DNA of 64,000 bases from JBCCAG01 sp050331115 (GCA_050331115.1 JBHJHD010000029.1:48036-112035); one strand, 5' to 3'. Positions 8,026 through 17,354 are shown, counted from the first letter of the stretch. The notes: generated from the letters alone by a model not told the origin. Numbers and translations: made by a program.

Positions 8026-8655
8026 ATGGCTATGGGTATTCTTGGCACTAAACTCGGCATGACTCAGGTCTTTGATGACCAGGGTCGCGCTATTCCAGTG
8101 ACCGTCGTTCAGGCGGGACCCTGCACCGTGACGCAGGTCAAGTCCGACGAAACAGATGGCTATACCGCTGTCCAGGTGGGCTATGGCGAAGTTGCCGAGA
8201 AAGCGCTCAACCAGCCGCGCCTGGGTCACCTCAAGAAGTCGAGCGCCGCGCCGGTCCGCTATCTGCGAGAGTACCGTCTGCCGGATGTTGCCTCATTTGA
8301 GCTGGGCCAGCAGATTACGGTTGACGCCTTCGAGGCCGGTCAGCTTGTAGATGTCATCGGCACTAGCATTGGTCGCGGCTTTGCGGGCTATCAAAAGCGC
8401 CACAATTTCCGTCGCGGTCCTATGTCCCACGGCTCTAAAAACCATCGCCTTCCAGGTTCTACGGGCGCGGGCACAACTCCAGGCCGGATTTATCCCGGCA
8501 AGCGCATGGCAGGCCGCATGGGGGGTGAGCGGGTTACCGTACGCAAGCTAGCTATTGTTCAGGTCGATGGCGATCGCAACCTCTTGCTCATCAAGGGTGC
8601 CGTTCCTGGTAAGCCCGGTACGTTCTTGGACATTCGCCCGACTCGGCAGTGGTAG
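8026..8655 (+). CDS. rplC: 50S ribosomal protein L3
   Basis: 209 residues; an early-assembly protein near the peptidyl-transferase centre. Diagnostic blocks are GILGTKLGMTQVF at the N-terminus, GRGFAGYQKRHNF near 122 and SHGSKNHRLPGSTGAGTTPGRIYPGKRMAGR in the middle loop. The start at 8026 follows GGGGAGG and gives the family N-terminus; an ATG two codons later is an alternative. It is the first gene of the cluster, because cyanobacteria keep rpsJ with the elongation factor genes. Confidence 0.97.
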   Translation: MAMGILGTKLGMTQVFDDQGRAIPVTVVQAGPCTVTQVKSDETDGYTAVQVGYGEVAEKALNQPRLGHLKKSSAAPVRYLREYRLPDVASFELGQQITVDAFEAGQLVDVIGTSIGRGFAGYQKRHNFRRGPMSHGSKNHRLPGSTGAGTTPGRIYPGKRMAGRMGGERVTVRKLAIVQVDGDRNLLLIKGAVPGKPGTFLDIRPTRQW

Positions 8656-8714
8656 GTCGGCAGTGGTAAGTAAGCAGCGGTAATTACGACTAGCGACAGG
8701 ATGGAGTAGGAAAG

Positions 8715-9347
8715 ATGGTAGACTGCGTGATTCAAAATTGGCAGGGTGAGGCCGCCGGCAACGCCTCCGTTGAGCTAGCGGTGGCTAGTGACGGAACCGC
8801 TAGCCACATTGTTCACCGGGCCCTAGTGCGGCAGATGGCCAACGCCCGTCAGGGAACGGCCTCTGCTAAAACTCGCGCTGAAGTTCGCGGGGGCGGACGA
8901 AAGCCCTGGCGGCAGAAAGGCACCGGGCGCGCGCGGGCAGGCTCAAGCCGCTCGCCGCTTTGGAAGGGCGGTGGCGTCATCTTTGGGCCCAAGCCCAGAG
9001 ACTACAGTAAAAAGATGAATCGCAAGGAGCGGCGGCTGGCGCTGAGAACGGCATTCCAGGGCCGCGCCGATAATCTGATTGTGGTTGAAGACTTTGCGGC
9101 GCAGCTGAGCCGGCCTAAAACTAAGGCGTTTGTTTCTGCTCTTAGGCGCTGGGGCGTTGCCGACGGCGAGAGTGTGCTGCTGATTGTGTCTGGCAAAGAT
9201 GAAAATGTCTATCTGTCTGCCCGCAACGTTAGCTTTGTGAAGCTGATTTTAGCAGACAACCTCAACGTCCGCGATCTGCTGGCGGCCGACCGCGTTGTGG
9301 TCACAGCATCGGCTTTAGAGCGAGTGAAGGAGAACTACAATGCCTAG
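8715..9347 (+). CDS. rplD: 50S ribosomal protein L4
   Basis: 210 residues. The L4 signature is the exit-tunnel loop, ARQGTASAKTRAEVRGGGRKPWRQKGTGRAR near 44-74, followed by SPLWKGGGVIFGP. In some bacteria L4 also autoregulates its operon; whether it does so here is unknown. AGGA precedes the ATG. The last 8 bases overlap the start of rplW, implying translational coupling. Confidence 0.97.
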   Translation: MVDCVIQNWQGEAAGNASVELAVASDGTASHIVHRALVRQMANARQGTASAKTRAEVRGGGRKPWRQKGTGRARAGSSRSPLWKGGGVIFGPKPRDYSKKMNRKERRLALRTAFQGRADNLIVVEDFAAQLSRPKTKAFVSALRRWGVADGESVLLIVSGKDENVYLSARNVSFVKLILADNLNVRDLLAADRVVVTASALERVKENYNA

Positions 9348-9642
9348 ATTTACCGAGCGCGACCTGCCGGACATTGTTCGTCGTCCCCTGGTCACCGAGA
9401 AGGCCACCATAGCCCTTGAGGACAACAAGTACCTGTTCGAGGTTGATCCTAGGGCCTCCAAGTCCGACATCAAGGCGGCCATCGAGTCTCTATTTGACGT
9501 CACGGTGGTTAAGATTAACACCCAGAATCCACCCTACAAAACTCGCCGCATGGGGCGGTTCGTGGGCCGTAAGCCCCACTACAAAAAGGCAACGGTTACC
9601 CTTGCCTCTGGGGATTCAATTATGTTGTTCCCCGACGTTTAA
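9340..9642 (+). CDS. rplW: 50S ribosomal protein L23
   Basis: 100 residues; sits at the peptide exit and docks trigger factor and SRP. Family blocks are IVRRPLVTEKAT near 12 and the basic loop PPYKTRRMGRFVGRKPHYKKATVTL near 64-88. Its ribosome-binding site (AAGGAGA) lies inside the end of rplD, which it overlaps by 8 bases. Confidence 0.96.
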   Translation: MPRFTERDLPDIVRRPLVTEKATIALEDNKYLFEVDPRASKSDIKAAIESLFDVTVVKINTQNPPYKTRRMGRFVGRKPHYKKATVTLASGDSIMLFPDV

Positions 9643-9711
9643 AGCCCTCACAGGCTTTTGCTAGGCGCTTCGAGACGCACTTATTTAGTAGTCAAGTCAC
9701 CAACGGTAATC

Positions 9712-10575
9712 ATGGGAATTCGCTCTTTCCGACCCTACACACCTGGAACAAGAGAACGGGTAATCTCAGACTTTTCTGAGCTTACGCGCGATAAGCCAGA
9801 AAAGTCTCTGGTCAAGCGGGTACACCGCGCCAAAGGCCGAAATAACCGTGGTGTGATCACCTGTCGGCACCGAGGCGGGGGGCACAAGCGGCTCTATCGC
9901 ATGATCGACTTCCGCCGCAACAAGCACAATATCCCTGCAGAGGTGCTCTCAATTGAGTATGACCCAAACCGTAATGCGCGCATTTCCCTTGTGCAGTATG
10001 GCGATGGCGAAAAGCGCTACATTCTCTATCCCGAGAATCTGACGGTAGGCGCAACAATTGTCTCAGGTCCAAACGCGCCGTTCGAGGTGGGCAACGCGCT
10101 TCCCCTAGGCAATATTCCCCTTGGTACGCTGGTTCACAATGTAGAGCTTTACCCTGGTCGGGGTGGGCAAATGGTTCGCTCGGCGGGTGCCTCCGCGCAG
10201 GTTGTCGCTAAAGAGGGTGACCTAGTGACCCTGAAGATGCCGTCTTCAGAAGTGCGCCTTATTCGACGCGAGTGCTACGCCACCATCGGTTCGGTGGGCA
10301 ATGCGGAGATGCGCAACATGAGCCTGGGCAAGGCCGGCCGCAAGCGCTGGCTGGGCCGCCGTCCGGAGGTGCGCGGCAGCGTCATGAACCCGGTCGACCA
10401 CCCCCACGGCGGCGGTGAGGGCCGGGCCCCTATTGGTCGAAGCCATCCCGTGACGCCCTGGGGTAAGCCTGCTTTAGGTAAGAAGACCCGCAAGAAGAAA
10501 AAGCAGAGTGACGCGATGATTGTCCGCCGTCGTCGTCGTCTGTCGAAGCGGGGACGTGGCGGGCGGAACGCTTAA
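9712..10575 (+). CDS. rplB: 50S ribosomal protein L2
   Basis: 287 residues; supports subunit association and the peptidyl-transferase centre. The N-terminus MGIRSFRPYTPGTRE is the cyanobacterial and plastid form, and the C-terminal block NPVDHPHGGGEGRAPIGR holds the conserved histidine. The ATG at 9712 was preferred over the in-frame upstream codon at 9658 because the extra 18 residues are not part of L2. There is no clear Shine-Dalgarno sequence. Confidence 0.97.
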   Translation: MGIRSFRPYTPGTRERVISDFSELTRDKPEKSLVKRVHRAKGRNNRGVITCRHRGGGHKRLYRMIDFRRNKHNIPAEVLSIEYDPNRNARISLVQYGDGEKRYILYPENLTVGATIVSGPNAPFEVGNALPLGNIPLGTLVHNVELYPGRGGQMVRSAGASAQVVAKEGDLVTLKMPSSEVRLIRRECYATIGSVGNAEMRNMSLGKAGRKRWLGRRPEVRGSVMNPVDHPHGGGEGRAPIGRSHPVTPWGKPALGKKTRKKKKQSDAMIVRRRRRLSKRGRGGRNA

Positions 10576-10629
10576 CGGTACCTGCCTGAATGAATTAGTC
10601 CGGAGTCGTTGTTATCTGAGGTCGACGTT

Positions 10630-10908
10630 ATGTCTCGCTCCCTAAAAAAAGGTCCATTCATCGCTGATCACCTGCTCAGCAAAATTGAGGCGCTCAACGC
10701 AAAAGGAGACAAGCAGGTGATCAAAACCTGGTCTCGAGCCTCCACTATTTTGCCCCAGATGATCGGTCACACCATTGCCGTTCACAACGGGCGTCAGCAC
10801 GTGCCGGTGTTTATCACTGAGCAGATGGTAGGACACAAGCTAGGAGAGTTTGCGCCAACGCGGACATTTCGAGGACATGCTAAGAGCGATAAGAAAGCGC
10901 GGCGCTAG
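10630..10908 (+). CDS. rpsS: 30S ribosomal protein S19
   Basis: 92 residues; binds 16S rRNA in the head together with S13. The N-terminus SRSLKKGPFIADHLL and the C-terminal GHKLGEFAPTRTFRGH are diagnostic. GAGG eight bases before the ATG at 10630 decides the start against an in-frame codon at 10609. Confidence 0.97.
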   Translation: MSRSLKKGPFIADHLLSKIEALNAKGDKQVIKTWSRASTILPQMIGHTIAVHNGRQHVPVFITEQMVGHKLGEFAPTRTFRGHAKSDKKARR

Positions 10909-10974
10909 GCGTGCTGCAGTAGTGACCCGATAGGTCCCAACCGATTAGTGGGCTAGATCAATAGGAGAAAGTTG

Positions 10975-11334
10975 ATGGCTGTAGGTACAAGTAATGACGT
11001 AAAGGCGACGGCTCGCTACATTCGGATGTCGCCCCACAAGGCGCGCCGCGTGCTCGATCAGATTCGCGGACGCAGCTATCGGGAAGCGCTAATTGTTCTG
11101 GAGTTCATGCCATACCGGGCGTGCGACCCCATTTTGAAGGTGCTGCGCTCAGCCGTTGCCAATGCCGAGCACAATGAGGGGCTCGATCCAAGGACGCTGG
11201 TTGTAAGCCAGGCCTACGCCGACCAGGGGGCAGTCCTTAAGCGCTATCGGCCCCGCGCCCAGGGTCGCGCCTTCCAAATTCGCAAGCCCACGTGCCACAT
11301 CACGATTGCGGTGGCCCCGGGTGAAGACGAGTAG
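10975..11334 (+). CDS. rplV: 50S ribosomal protein L22
   Basis: 119 residues; its beta-hairpin lines the exit tunnel. ARYIRMSPHKARRVLDQIRG near 12-31 and YADQGAVLKRYRPRAQGRA near 80-98 are typical. AGGAG precedes the ATG at 10975. A TTG immediately before it is not needed. Confidence 0.97.
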   Translation: MAVGTSNDVKATARYIRMSPHKARRVLDQIRGRSYREALIVLEFMPYRACDPILKVLRSAVANAEHNEGLDPRTLVVSQAYADQGAVLKRYRPRAQGRAFQIRKPTCHITIAVAPGEDE

Positions 11335-11465
11335 CCCGCTGGGCGATCGCCGCTAGCCCCAAGGTTAGAGCCGCTGCCGAGATGAGTGCCGAAGATAGAT
11401 GACCAGTGCCGAAGACCAGTACAGAACTATAGCCAGACCGTAGCCGTAGAACGAGAGAGCATACT

Positions 11466-12206
11466 GTGGGACAGAAAATTCACCCAATCGGATTCCGCCT
11501 CGGCATTACCCAAGAGCATCGCTCGAAATGGTTCGCCGACACCAACCGCTATCCTGAGCTGCTGCAGGAAGATCACAAAATTCGTGAGTATATCCAGACC
11601 ACGAATCCCTTCTCTAACGCCGGCATCTCTGAGATATATATCGAGCGCAAAGCCGACCAGATCGATCTAGAAATTCGCACGGCGCGACCTGGCGTTATTG
11701 TTGGTCGGGGTGGCTCCGGTATTGATCAGCTTCGTACGGGGCTGCAGCAGGCGCTTGGTGATAGCGATCGCCAGATTCGTATCAACGTGGTGGAAGTGGC
11801 CCGAGTTGATGCAGACGCTGCGCTAATTGCGGAGTACATCATTCAGCAGCTAGAGCGTCGGGTTTCGTTTCGCCGGGTGGTTCGGCAAGTGATTCAGCGG
11901 GCAGAGCGGGCCGGCGTTGAGGGCATCAAAATTCAAATCAGCGGCCGCTTGAACGGCGCAGAGATTGCCCGAACCGAGTATACCCGCGAGGGCAAGGTGC
12001 CCCTGCATACGCTGCGGGCCGACATTGACTACTCTTACAAGACCGCTCAAACCATCTACGGTGTTATCGGCGTCAAGATTTGGGTCTTTAGGGGCGAAAT
12101 CGTGCCTGGTCAAGAGAGCGCCAACACGTCTTCAGATGCCCAGCCCAGACGCCGCCAGCAGCAGCGTCGCCGCCAGCAGTTTGAAGACCGCTCTAACGAA
12201 GGCTAA
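11466..12206 (+). CDS. rpsC: 30S ribosomal protein S3
   Basis: 246 residues; part of the mRNA entry helicase. It begins with GTG, giving the canonical (M)GQKIHPIGFRLG. The KH domain signature VIVGRGGSGIDQLR is near 75-89 and the C-terminal domain has GVIGVKIWVFRGEI. The tail (about 218-246) is rich in Q, R and N, as in other cyanobacterial S3 proteins. A 131-base spacer precedes it. Confidence 0.96.
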   Translation: MGQKIHPIGFRLGITQEHRSKWFADTNRYPELLQEDHKIREYIQTTNPFSNAGISEIYIERKADQIDLEIRTARPGVIVGRGGSGIDQLRTGLQQALGDSDRQIRINVVEVARVDADAALIAEYIIQQLERRVSFRRVVRQVIQRAERAGVEGIKIQISGRLNGAEIARTEYTREGKVPLHTLRADIDYSYKTAQTIYGVIGVKIWVFRGEIVPGQESANTSSDAQPRRRQQQRRRQQFEDRSNEG

Positions 12207-12271
12207 AGCTTGGCTCTAAGATTAGCCGCCCAGAGTAGCCGCCCAGACATCAACAGCTCAAGGATCAACCC

Positions 12272-12694
12272 ATGCTCAGCCCTAAACGTACAAAATTCCG
12301 TAAGCAGCACCGCGGCCGCATGCGCGGCATGGCCAGTCGCGGCAACGAAATTAACTTTGGCGATTTTGCGCTGCAGGCGCTTGAACCCTCTTGGATTACG
12401 TCGCGTCAGATTGAGGCTGGCCGCCGGGCCATGACCCGCTACATTCGCCGAGGCGGCAAAATCTGGATTCGCATTTTCCCAGATAAGCCTGTGACCATGC
12501 GCCCCGCTGAGACGCGGATGGGTTCAGGTAAGGGGAACCCCGAGTTTTGGGTCGCCGTAGTAAAGCCGGGTCGAATTATGTTCGAGATTGCTGGCGTTCC
12601 CGAGTCGGTGGCTAAAGAGGCGATGCGCCTAGCGGCGTCCAAGCTGCCTATCAAGACCAAGTTTATTGCCAGGGAATCGGCTGAGGAGTCATAG
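12272..12694 (+). CDS. rplP: 50S ribosomal protein L16
   Basis: 140 residues; positions tRNA at the A and P sites. MLSPKRTKFRKQHRGRMRG and RIFPDKPVTMRPAETRMGSGKG are diagnostic. AAGGA precedes the ATG. The stop codon is directly followed by the rpmC start. Confidence 0.97.
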   Translation: MLSPKRTKFRKQHRGRMRGMASRGNEINFGDFALQALEPSWITSRQIEAGRRAMTRYIRRGGKIWIRIFPDKPVTMRPAETRMGSGKGNPEFWVAVVKPGRIMFEIAGVPESVAKEAMRLAASKLPIKTKFIARESAEES

Positions 12695-12958
12695 ATGTCG
12701 CTATCTAAAGCAAGTGAGGTCCGAGAGCTGACGGACCAGGAAATCGGAGATGAAATCCTGTCGCTCAAGAAACAGCTGTTCGACCTGCGGTTTCAAAAAG
12801 GTACGCGCCGGCTAGAGCAGCCGCATCAGTTTAAGCATTTACGGCACCGGCTGGCTCAGCTGATGACGGTTGAGCAAGAGCGGCTAGCTGTGGCAGCAGA
12901 TGCTTCTGGGGCAGAGTCAGCAGAGCCGACCGTTTCATCATCTATAGAGGAGGGCTAA
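12695..12958 (+). CDS. rpmC: 50S ribosomal protein L29
   Basis: 87 residues, at the upper end for L29. The first 65 form the usual helical hairpin (EIGDEILSLKKQLFDLRFQ, then QFKHLRHRLAQL). The last 20 are a low-complexity A/S/E tail not needed for the fold. Its ATG abuts the rplP stop, and GAGGAG lies just upstream within rplP. Confidence 0.95.
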   Translation: MSLSKASEVRELTDQEIGDEILSLKKQLFDLRFQKGTRRLEQPHQFKHLRHRLAQLMTVEQERLAVAADASGAESAEPTVSSSIEEG

Positions 12959-12961
12959 GGG

Positions 12962-13210
12962 ATGGCAGTCAAAGAGCGCATTGGCGTTGTGGTGAGCGAC
13001 AAGATGGATAAAACCGTCGTCGTGGCGGTTGAGATGCGATCGCCCCACCCCAAGTACGGAAAGATTATGGTTCGCACGAGGCGGTACAAAGCCCACGATG
13101 AGGACAACGGATGTAACATCGGCGATCGCGTCCGGATTCAGGAAACCCGTCCCCTCAGTAAGACGAAGCGGTGGGCTGTCACCGACGTCCTAGAGGCCTC
13201 TGTGCAGTAA
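12962..13210 (+). CDS. rpsQ: 30S ribosomal protein S17
   Basis: 82 residues, an OB-fold protein. KERIGVVVSDKMDKTVVVAVE and the RRYKAHDEDNGCNIGDRVRIQETRPLS block identify it. GGAGGG lies in the 3-base gap and end of rpmC. Confidence 0.97.
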   Translation: MAVKERIGVVVSDKMDKTVVVAVEMRSPHPKYGKIMVRTRRYKAHDEDNGCNIGDRVRIQETRPLSKTKRWAVTDVLEASVQ

Positions 13211-13254
13211 CCCTATAGCGATCTGCTCATTTACTTTATTTCAGGAGATTAGCC

Positions 13255-13620
13255 GTGATTCAGCAAGAGTCGTACCTCAACGTAGCGGACAATAGCGGTG
13301 CCCGCAAGCTCATGTGCATCCGCGTTCTGGGCGGCAACCGTCGCTACGCCGGTATCGGCGATGTGGTGATCGCTGTGGTCAAAGATGCGCTGCCCAATAT
13401 GGCCATTAAGAAGTCTGACGTGGTGCGCGCCGTAATCGTCAGAACAAAGAAGGGGCTGCGGCGAGAAAGTGGTATGAGTATCCGCTTTGATGACAATGCA
13501 GCGGTAGTCATTAATCCTGAAGGCAATCCCAGAGGCACTCGCGTGTTTGGCCCAGTCGCGCGCGAGCTGCGTGAGAAAAACTTCACTAAAATTGTCTCTC
13601 TAGCGCCAGAGGTTCTCTAA
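13255..13620 (+). CDS. rplN: 50S ribosomal protein L14
   Basis: 121 residues; forms an intersubunit bridge. It starts at GTG with AGGAG seven bases upstream. MIQQESYLNVADNSGARKLMCIRVLGG is the family N-terminus, and RGTRVFGPVARELRE is near 97. Confidence 0.97.
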   Translation: MIQQESYLNVADNSGARKLMCIRVLGGNRRYAGIGDVVIAVVKDALPNMAIKKSDVVRAVIVRTKKGLRRESGMSIRFDDNAAVVINPEGNPRGTRVFGPVARELREKNFTKIVSLAPEVL

Positions 13621-13621
13621 C

Positions 13622-13963
13622 ATGGCTCAACAGCAGCATCGATATAAAATGCACGTCAGAAGCGGCGACACGGTCCAGATTATTTCGGGGCGCGAGAAAG
13701 GCAAGGTTGGCGAGGTGATGCAGGTGTTGCCCAAGACCAGCCAAGTCATTGTCAAAAGCATCAACATGCGCACGAAGCACGTCAAGCCCCAGCAGGAGGG
13801 CGAGTCTGGCCAAATCACCACCTACGAAGCGCCGATCCACAGCTCCAACGTAATGCTTTATTCCAAGAAGGAAAAAGTGGCGAGCCGGGTGTGCTACACC
13901 GTCAACAGCGAGGGCCGGAAGGTTCGCATGCTCAAGAAGACGGGAGAGGTGCTAGACGCCTAG
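13622..13963 (+). CDS. rplX: 50S ribosomal protein L24
   Basis: 113 residues; an assembly initiator with a KOW motif (VRSGDTVQIISGREKGKVGEV near 12-32). One base separates its ATG from the rplN stop, implying coupling. The C-terminal VCYTVNSEGRKVRMLKKTGEVLD is typical. Confidence 0.96.
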   Translation: MAQQQHRYKMHVRSGDTVQIISGREKGKVGEVMQVLPKTSQVIVKSINMRTKHVKPQQEGESGQITTYEAPIHSSNVMLYSKKEKVASRVCYTVNSEGRKVRMLKKTGEVLDA

Positions 13964-14049
13964 CCCTTAAATACCCAGCCTCCAGAGCCCGTAAAATCTA
14001 ATCTCGTTTCTGACCAAGCCCAGAAACTTATCAAAAGGTAGCAAAAACA

Positions 14050-14607
14050 ATGGCAACAGCAACAACACCGCGTCTCAAGACGCTCTACCAAGACACCATC
14101 GTGCCCAAGCTGATGGAGCAGTTTCAGTACACCAACATCCATCAGGTGCCCAAGCCCGTTAAGGTGAACGTCAACCGGGGGCTGGGTGAAGCGTCTCAGA
14201 ACGCTAAGGCGCTAGAGGCTTCAGTCGCTGAGATTGCCCTGATCACGGGGCAGAAGCCGGTGGTCACCCGGGCTAAAAAGGCGATCGCCGCCTTCAAAAT
14301 CCGCCAAGGGATGCCTGTCGGCGTCATGGTTACCCTGCGTGGGGAGCGCATGTATGCGTTTCTCGATCGCTTCATCAACTTGGCGCTGCCCAGAATTCGA
14401 GATTTTCGGGGCGTGAGTCCTAACAGCTTTGACGGCCGAGGCAATTACACCATTGGCGTCAGGGAGCAATTGATTTTTCCTGAAGTTGAGTACGACAGCA
14501 TTGACCAGATTAGGGGTATGGACATTTCCATCATTACGACAGCACGGGCTGACGAGGAAGGGCGCGCCCTTCTTAAGGAAATGGGTATGCCCTTTCGCGA
14601 AAAGTAA
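14050..14607 (+). CDS. rplE: 50S ribosomal protein L5
   Basis: 185 residues; binds 5S rRNA. Diagnostic blocks are VNRGLGEASQNAK near 41, TGQKPVVTRAKKAIAAFKIRQGMPVG near 66-91 and a C-terminal EEGRALLKEMGMPF. rpsN, next to rplE in most bacteria, is absent here, as is normal in cyanobacteria. Confidence 0.97.
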   Translation: MATATTPRLKTLYQDTIVPKLMEQFQYTNIHQVPKPVKVNVNRGLGEASQNAKALEASVAEIALITGQKPVVTRAKKAIAAFKIRQGMPVGVMVTLRGERMYAFLDRFINLALPRIRDFRGVSPNSFDGRGNYTIGVREQLIFPEVEYDSIDQIRGMDISIITTARADEEGRALLKEMGMPFREK

Positions 14608-14633
14608 TTGAGATTTCAGACGAAGAGGAAGCT

Positions 14634-15035
14634 ATGGCGTCCAACGATACGATTTCAGACATGCTGACGCGAATCCGAAATGCTAGCCTAGCGCGGCATC
14701 AGGAAACGCAGGTTCCATCCACGCGAATGACCCGAAACATCGCCAAGGTGCTTCGGGACGAAGGATTTATTGTTGACTTTAGCGAAGTTGGCGACATTCC
14801 CAAGCGCCAGCTCGTCATTTCCTTGAAATACAAGGGTAAGAGTCGACAGCCCATTATCCGGAAACTGCGTCGCATCAGCAAGCCTGGTCTTCGGGTTTAT
14901 TCTGGTCGGCGTGATTTGCCTAGAGTCCTTGGTGGCGTTGGCGTTGCCATCATCTCCACATCTCAAGGCATCATGACGGATCGTGAGGCTCGTCGTCAGG
15001 GCGTGGGCGGTGAAGTTCTCTGCTACGTCTGGTAA
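14634..15035 (+). CDS. rpsH: 30S ribosomal protein S8
   Basis: 133 residues; a primary 16S rRNA binder. NDTISDMLTRIRNASLARH at the N-terminus and RQGVGGEVLCYVW at the C-terminus are conserved. AGAGGA precedes the ATG. Confidence 0.97.
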   Translation: MASNDTISDMLTRIRNASLARHQETQVPSTRMTRNIAKVLRDEGFIVDFSEVGDIPKRQLVISLKYKGKSRQPIIRKLRRISKPGLRVYSGRRDLPRVLGGVGVAIISTSQGIMTDREARRQGVGGEVLCYVW

Positions 15036-15127
15036 CTCAACGCTTTGATTTAAGACTGCTCATGCGCATCACCGACGTTTGAAACAGATGAGTGTCACCC
15101 TACGAGAACTATTAGGAGAACCCAACT

Positions 15128-15667
15128 ATGTCCCGAATTGGTAAGCGCCCTATCCCAGTGCCCGCTAAGGTTACGGTTTCAATAGCTGGGCAAGAGGTCG
15201 TTGTTAAAGGCCCTAAAGGCGAGCTTTCCCGCGTTCTTCCTGCCGAAATCGAAGTGGCTCAGGAGGGAGAAGAAGTATTGGTAAACCGCCGCGACGAGTC
15301 CCGAAATGCTCGTCAGCGCCATGGCCTCTGTCGCACGTTAGTTGCCAACATGATAGAGGGGGTTTCTCAAGGCTTTCAAAAGCGGCTTGAGCTTCAGGGC
15401 GTGGGCTATCGGGCTCAGGTGCAGGGCAGTAACTTGGTTCTCAACGTAGGGTACAGTAACCCGGTTCAAATTACGCCGCCACAGGGAATTCAGTTTGCCG
15501 TTGAGGCGAATACTAACGTGTCGGTGACCGGTATTGACAAGGAAGAGGTGGGAAACACCGCCGCTCGCATTCGGGCTGTCCGTCCGCCCGAGCCTTACAA
15601 GGGCAAAGGGATTCGGTACGCCGGAGAAATGGTTAGACGTAAGGCAGGCAAGGCAGGTAAGAAGTAA
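15128..15667 (+). CDS. rplF: 50S ribosomal protein L6
   Basis: 179 residues with two related domains. MSRIGKRPIPVPAKVTV starts the first. PPEPYKGKGIRYAGEMVRRKAGKAGK near 153-178 closes the second. AGGAGA sits eight bases before the ATG, and rplR follows after two bases. Confidence 0.97.
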   Translation: MSRIGKRPIPVPAKVTVSIAGQEVVVKGPKGELSRVLPAEIEVAQEGEEVLVNRRDESRNARQRHGLCRTLVANMIEGVSQGFQKRLELQGVGYRAQVQGSNLVLNVGYSNPVQITPPQGIQFAVEANTNVSVTGIDKEEVGNTAARIRAVRPPEPYKGKGIRYAGEMVRRKAGKAGKK

Positions 15668-15669
15668 TC

Positions 15670-16032
15670 ATGAAAACCAGTCGCAAACAAGCAACTCGGC
15701 GGCGTCACGCTCGCATCCGCCGCAAAATGATTGGCACGGCAGAGCAACCGCGCCTGTCTGTCTTTCGGTCCAACCAGCATATCTATGCCCAGGTGATAGA
15801 CGACGTCAGCCAGACCACCCTCACCGCAGCATCAACTTTAGACCCCGACCTAAAGGCGTCTTTGGAAGATACCTCTACCTGCGAAGCTTCAACCCAAGTT
15901 GGCCGGTTAGTGGCTGAGCGGGCGAAGGAGCACGGCATCACTAAGGTGGTCTTCGATCGGGGCGGCAAGCTTTACCACGGGCGAGTTAAGGCCTTAGCGG
16001 AAGCGGCTCGCGAAGCAGGGCTAGAATTTTAG
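15670..16032 (+). CDS. rplR: 50S ribosomal protein L18
   Basis: 120 residues; binds 5S rRNA with L5. RRRHARIRRKMIGTAEQPRLSVFRSNQHIYAQVID and the C-terminal VFDRGGKLYHGRVKALAEAAREAGLEF are characteristic. It lies two bases after rplF. Confidence 0.97.
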   Translation: MKTSRKQATRRRHARIRRKMIGTAEQPRLSVFRSNQHIYAQVIDDVSQTTLTAASTLDPDLKASLEDTSTCEASTQVGRLVAERAKEHGITKVVFDRGGKLYHGRVKALAEAAREAGLEF

Positions 16033-16083
16033 CGCTCGTCAGGATTAACGATTGACGCAAGAACATAATGGTGGACTGAAGCT

Positions 16084-16611
16084 ATGGCAAATCGAGATCG
16101 TCGTAAATCGAATAAAGCAAAAGAGAAGGAGTCTGAGTGGCAAGAGCGGGTAGTTCAGATCCGGCGCGTCACTAAGGTGGTCAAGGGCGGTAAGACCCTG
16201 AGCTTTCGAGCCGTCGTCATCGTGGGCAACGAGCGTGGACAGGTCGGCGTGGGCGTGGGCAAGGCGGGCGACGTGATTGGCGCGGTGCGCAAGGGCGTGG
16301 CCGACGCCAAGAAGCATCTGGTCGTAGTACCTCTGACGAAGGCCAACTCAATTCCTCACCCGTCCAACGGTATCAGCGGTGGCGCTAAGGTTATGCTGCG
16401 GCCTGCCGGTCCTGGAACGGGTGTTATTGCCGGTGGCGCAGTTCGTACGGTTTTAGAGCTTTCTGGCGTTAAGAATGTGCTGGCCAAGCAGCTCGGTTCG
16501 AGCAACCCGCTCAACAACGCTCGCGCCGCCGCCGATGCGCTAGACACCCTGCGCACGCTAGCTGATGTTGCTCGCGAGCGAGACGTTCCCCTTGAGCAGC
16601 TCTATGCGTAG
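16084..16611 (+). CDS. rpsE: 30S ribosomal protein S5
   Basis: 175 residues; acts in decoding fidelity. The dsRNA-binding-like domain has VVQIRRVTKVVKGGKTLSFRA near 21-41. The glycine-rich loop GNERGQVGVGVGKAGDV and PAGPGTGVIAGGAVRTVLELSGV follow. rpmD, usual after rpsE in other phyla, is absent, as normal in cyanobacteria. Confidence 0.97.
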   Translation: MANRDRRKSNKAKEKESEWQERVVQIRRVTKVVKGGKTLSFRAVVIVGNERGQVGVGVGKAGDVIGAVRKGVADAKKHLVVVPLTKANSIPHPSNGISGGAKVMLRPAGPGTGVIAGGAVRTVLELSGVKNVLAKQLGSSNPLNNARAAADALDTLRTLADVARERDVPLEQLYA

Positions 16612-16699
16612 GCAGACTAGACCTGAGAGCTCTAAAGCCGACGCCTGAGGATTTACAGCCAGCATTCTTTTTGAAAACCCAATTCTATTGGTTCAACCC

Positions 16700-17143
16700 A
16701 TGAGACTAGAAGACGCAAAACCTCAAAAGGGGGCAAAGCACCGTAAGCGGCGAATAGGTCGGGGCATCTCGGCTGGACAAGGCGCGAGCGGTGGTTTCGG
16801 CATGCGAGGCCAAAAGTCCCGCTCCGGTAGCGGTACCCGCCCTGGCTTTGAGGGCGGCCAAATGCCTCTATATCGCCGGGTTCCCAAGCTAAAGCATTTT
16901 CCTATCGTCAATCCGACCCACCATACAATCATCAACGTGGGCCGTCTTAAAGATATTGACGCTGGGTCAGAAGTCACGCTGAAATCTTTGATGGATGCTG
17001 GCATTATTACCACCAATGATGGCCCCCTCAAGGTGCTGGGAGATGGAAAAATTGAGGTGGCCTTGACGGTCAAGGCAGCGGCGTTTACGCGCTCTGCAAA
17101 AGAAAAAATTGAGGCGGCGGGCGGTACTTGCGAGGTGGTGTAA
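16700..17143 (+). CDS. rplO: 50S ribosomal protein L15
   Basis: 147 residues. The N-terminal tail MRLEDAKPQKGAKHRKRRIGRGISAGQG and RGQKSRSGSGTRPGFEGGQMPLYRRVPK are diagnostic. I chose the ATG at 16700 over an in-frame TTG four codons upstream because it gives the family N-terminus. Confidence 0.96.
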   Translation: MRLEDAKPQKGAKHRKRRIGRGISAGQGASGGFGMRGQKSRSGSGTRPGFEGGQMPLYRRVPKLKHFPIVNPTHHTIINVGRLKDIDAGSEVTLKSLMDAGIITTNDGPLKVLGDGKIEVALTVKAAAFTRSAKEKIEAAGGTCEVV

Positions 17144-17354
17144 GCCGAAGTGACCAAGCACGAGCGGCCTAAGCCAAGCTCATGTTTTGGTTAACGGTGT
17201 GGGCGTCGAGCTGGCGAGCGCCGCCGCAAGACGCGCACCCGCCAGTTTCTTTACCGCAGTCCGGCTGGGTTTGTAAAGAGCGCTATGCTAGTAAGATAGC
17301 GGCTGGCTTTATCTATAAGCTTAGCTTAGAGCGATTACAGAGGTATGTTGTTTC